From: Streptomyces roseirectus
GTDB taxonomy: Bacteria > Actinomycetota > Actinomycetes > Streptomycetales > Streptomycetaceae
Assembly: GCF_014489635.1 (NCBI RefSeq)
Contig: NZ_CP060828.1
Location: forward strand, 7,731,001 to 7,795,000
Length of the DNA: 64,000 nt
Direction of reading: 5' to 3'
Below the pieces are notes generated by a model. It did no database searches. It saw nothing but the letters and a program-made list of their open reading frames with translations, and was not told the origin of the DNA. The translations under genes were made by a program, and so were the position numbers. Positions 62,621 through 64,000 of the stretch are shown here, piece after piece (position 1 is the stretch's first letter; the number at the start of each line of letters is the position of its first letter).

Positions 62621-64000
62621 CTACTCGCCCGACAGCACCGCCTGAGCCGCGGCCCGTGCCTCCTCGGCACTGTCCGTCGCCCGCGCCGCCGCAGCGGCCC
62701 GCTCGCACTGCGCCAGCGTGTGCTTCGCCAGCGCCGCCCGCACGTAAGGAATCGAAGCCGCCCCCATCGAAAGGGAGGTGACCCCAAGACCGGTCAGCAC
62801 ACACGCCAGCAACGGGTCCGACGCGGCCTCACCGCAGACACCGCAGCTCTTCCCCTCCGCCTTCGCCGCCTCCGCCGACAACGCCACCAGATCCAGCAGC
62901 GCCGGCTGCCACGGATCCTGGAGCCGGGAGACCGCGCCCACCTGACGGTCGGCGGCAAACGTGTACTGAGCCAGGTCGTTCGTGCCCAGCGACAGGAACT
63001 CGACCTCCTGAAGGATCGACCGCGCCCGCAGCGCAGCCGAAGGGATCTCTACCATCGCCCCGAACTTCGCCCGCAGCCCCGCCGCACGACACGCGTCCGC
63101 GAACGCCCTCGCGTCCGCCCGGTCCGCCACCATCGGCGCCATCACCTCAAGATGGACAGGCAGCCCCTCCGCCGCCTTCGCCAACGCCGTCAACTGCGTA
63201 CGCAGCACCTCCGGATGGTCCAGCAGCGACCGCAGCCCCCGCACCCCCAGCGCCGGGTTCGGCTCGTCGGCCGGCGTCAGGAAGTCCAGCGGCTTGTCCG
63301 CCCCCGCGTCCAGCACCCGCACCACGACCCGGCCCTCGGGAAACGCCTCCAGCACCTGCCGGTACGCCCCGACCTGCTTCTCCTCGGACGGCGCCTTCTC
63401 ACTGTCGTCCAGGAACAGGAACTCCGTCCGGAACAGCCCGACGCCCTCCGCACCCGCCTCGACCGCCGCCGGCACATCCGCAGGCCCGCCGACGTTCGCC
63501 AGCAACGGCACCTTGTGCCCGTCGGCCGTCAGCCCCGGCCCCGTCGACGCGGCCAGCGCGGCCTTCCGCTCGGCAGCGGCGGCCGTCAGCCGCTCCCGCG
63601 TCGCGTCGTCCGGCGCCACGAAGACCTCACCGGTGCTGCCGTCCACCGCGACGACCGTGCCCTCGGCCAGCTCCCCGGCCCCGGGCAGCGCCACCACGGC
63701 CGGCACCCCGAGCGCCCGCGCCAGGATCGCGCTGTGGCTGGTCGGCCCGCCCTCCTCGGTCACGAACCCGAGCACCAGCGCCGGATCCAGCAACGCCGTG
63801 TCGGCCGGCGCCAGATCCCGCGCGACCAGCACGTACGGCTCGTCGCTGTCCGGCACACCGGGCATCGGCACCCCCAGCAGCCGGGCGACGATACGGTTGC
63901 GCACGTCGTCGAGGTCCGCCACCCGCCCCGCGAGGTACTCACCGGCGTTCGCCAGCAGCTCGCGGTACGCGGCGAAGGCGTCGTACACGGCACGCTCGGC
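62621..64000 (-). CDS. ptsI: PtsI: PTS enzyme I (5' end outside window)
   Basis: Phosphoenolpyruvate-protein phosphotransferase, first phosphocarrier of the sugar PTS. About 460 of the usual 550-570 residues are visible; the N terminus lies past the right edge. The phosphorylated histidine is in TEEGGPTSHSAILARALG, the PEP-binding barrel has GVGLFRTEFLFLDD, KFGAMVEIPSAAL and FLSLGTNDLAQYTFAADR, and the catalytic cysteine is in GKSCGVCGEAASDP. It ends with an alanine-rich tail. In streptomycetes it serves N-acetylglucosamine and fructose uptake. Confidence 0.96.
   Translation of the reverse strand, partial: AERAVYDAFAAYRELLANAGEYLAGRVADLDDVRNRIVARLLGVPMPGVPDSDEPYVLVARDLAPADTALLDPALVLGFVTEEGGPTSHSAILARALGVPAVVALPGAGELAEGTVVAVDGSTGEVFVAPDDATRERLTAAAAERKAALAASTGPGLTADGHKVPLLANVGGPADVPAAVEAGAEGVGLFRTEFLFLDDSEKAPSEEKQVGAYRQVLEAFPEGRVVVRVLDAGADKPLDFLTPADEPNPALGVRGLRSLLDHPEVLRTQLTALAKAAEGLPVHLEVMAPMVADRADARAFADACRAAGLRAKFGAMVEIPSAALRARSILQEVEFLSLGTNDLAQYTFAADRQVGAVSRLQDPWQPALLDLVALSAEAAKAEGKSCGVCGEAASDPLLACVLTGLGVTSLSMGAASIPYVRAALAKHTLAQCERAAAAARATDSAEEARAAAQAVLSGE

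Overview
The window is a roughly 72% GC chromosomal segment with streptomycete character. Codon third positions are almost always G or C. It holds marker genes typical of Streptomyces: RbpA with a recognisable sigma-R promoter, an FxsA membrane protein, a polyprenol-phosphate mannosyltransferase, and a conservon (sensor kinase, roadblock protein, DUF742 protein, small GTPase). The order amidohydrolase, ppm1, fxsA, rbpA, MFS, glycerophosphodiesterase, YczE, MocR looks like the neighbourhood I remember around rbpA in Streptomyces coelicolor. I see no tRNA, rRNA, CRISPR array, insertion sequence or phage genes.

Layout. 1-3.4 kb: end of a riboflavin (ribBA, ribH) and histidine (hisE, hisG) run, closed by a PH-domain membrane protein and a strong terminator. 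3.5-8.9 kb: two overlapping CNNM/CorC-type CBS membrane proteins, a TPR-AAA ATPase of CbxX/EccA type, and a uridine-kinase-like P-loop protein. 9-13.6 kb: a Tat-exported C39-type peptidase, a tiny membrane protein, a TetR regulator, a 0.7-kb stretch without a supportable gene, two hypothetical genes and an Lrp/AsnC regulator. 13.6-22.7 kb: amidohydrolase, a long non-coding leader, ppm1, fxsA, rbpA, an Atg22-like MFS protein, a glycerophosphodiesterase, and a YczE membrane protein divergent from a MocR regulator. 22.8-30.7 kb: an FtsK-like ATPase lacking the Walker A lysine with a 64-aa membrane partner, an ankyrin protein, a possible 19-codon ORF, a HEAT-like protein, and two translationally coupled glycosyltransferases plus a GDSL hydrolase.

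31-36.5 kb: a 5-oxoproline module (pxpA, pxpB, pxpC, a DUF1445 protein and an MFS transporter) run by a divergent FCD-type GntR regulator with a clear palindromic operator. 36.5-43.6 kb: a three-gene operon that reads as a MukBEF/MksBEF/JetABC-like SMC complex (kleisin-like, KITE-like and a 1,516-residue SMC-like ATPase) with no JetD/MksG nuclease gene beside it. This is the strongest candidate for a poorly described system here. 43.8-49.2 kb: a small membrane protein and a conservon whose GTPase gene is set apart by an unusual 457-bp gap. 49.2-51.3 kb: glycerol kinase preceded by what looks like a 14-codon remnant of glpF. 51.3-64 kb: a thiolase/DUF35 pair, a secreted VanX-type dipeptidase, a Nudix hydrolase, a GH31 glycosidase, acetoacetyl-CoA synthetase, a second MocR regulator with a divergent MFS exporter and a hypothetical protein, then the C-terminal part of ptsI running off the right edge.

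The window is mostly chromosomal housekeeping and regulation rather than a mobile island. Functional pairings that can be read from overlaps and shared intergenic regions are the pxp module, the SMC operon, the two MocR/divergent-membrane-protein pairs, the glycosyltransferase-GDSL trio and the conservon. Family assignments were made by eye from motifs and gene context, without database searches.
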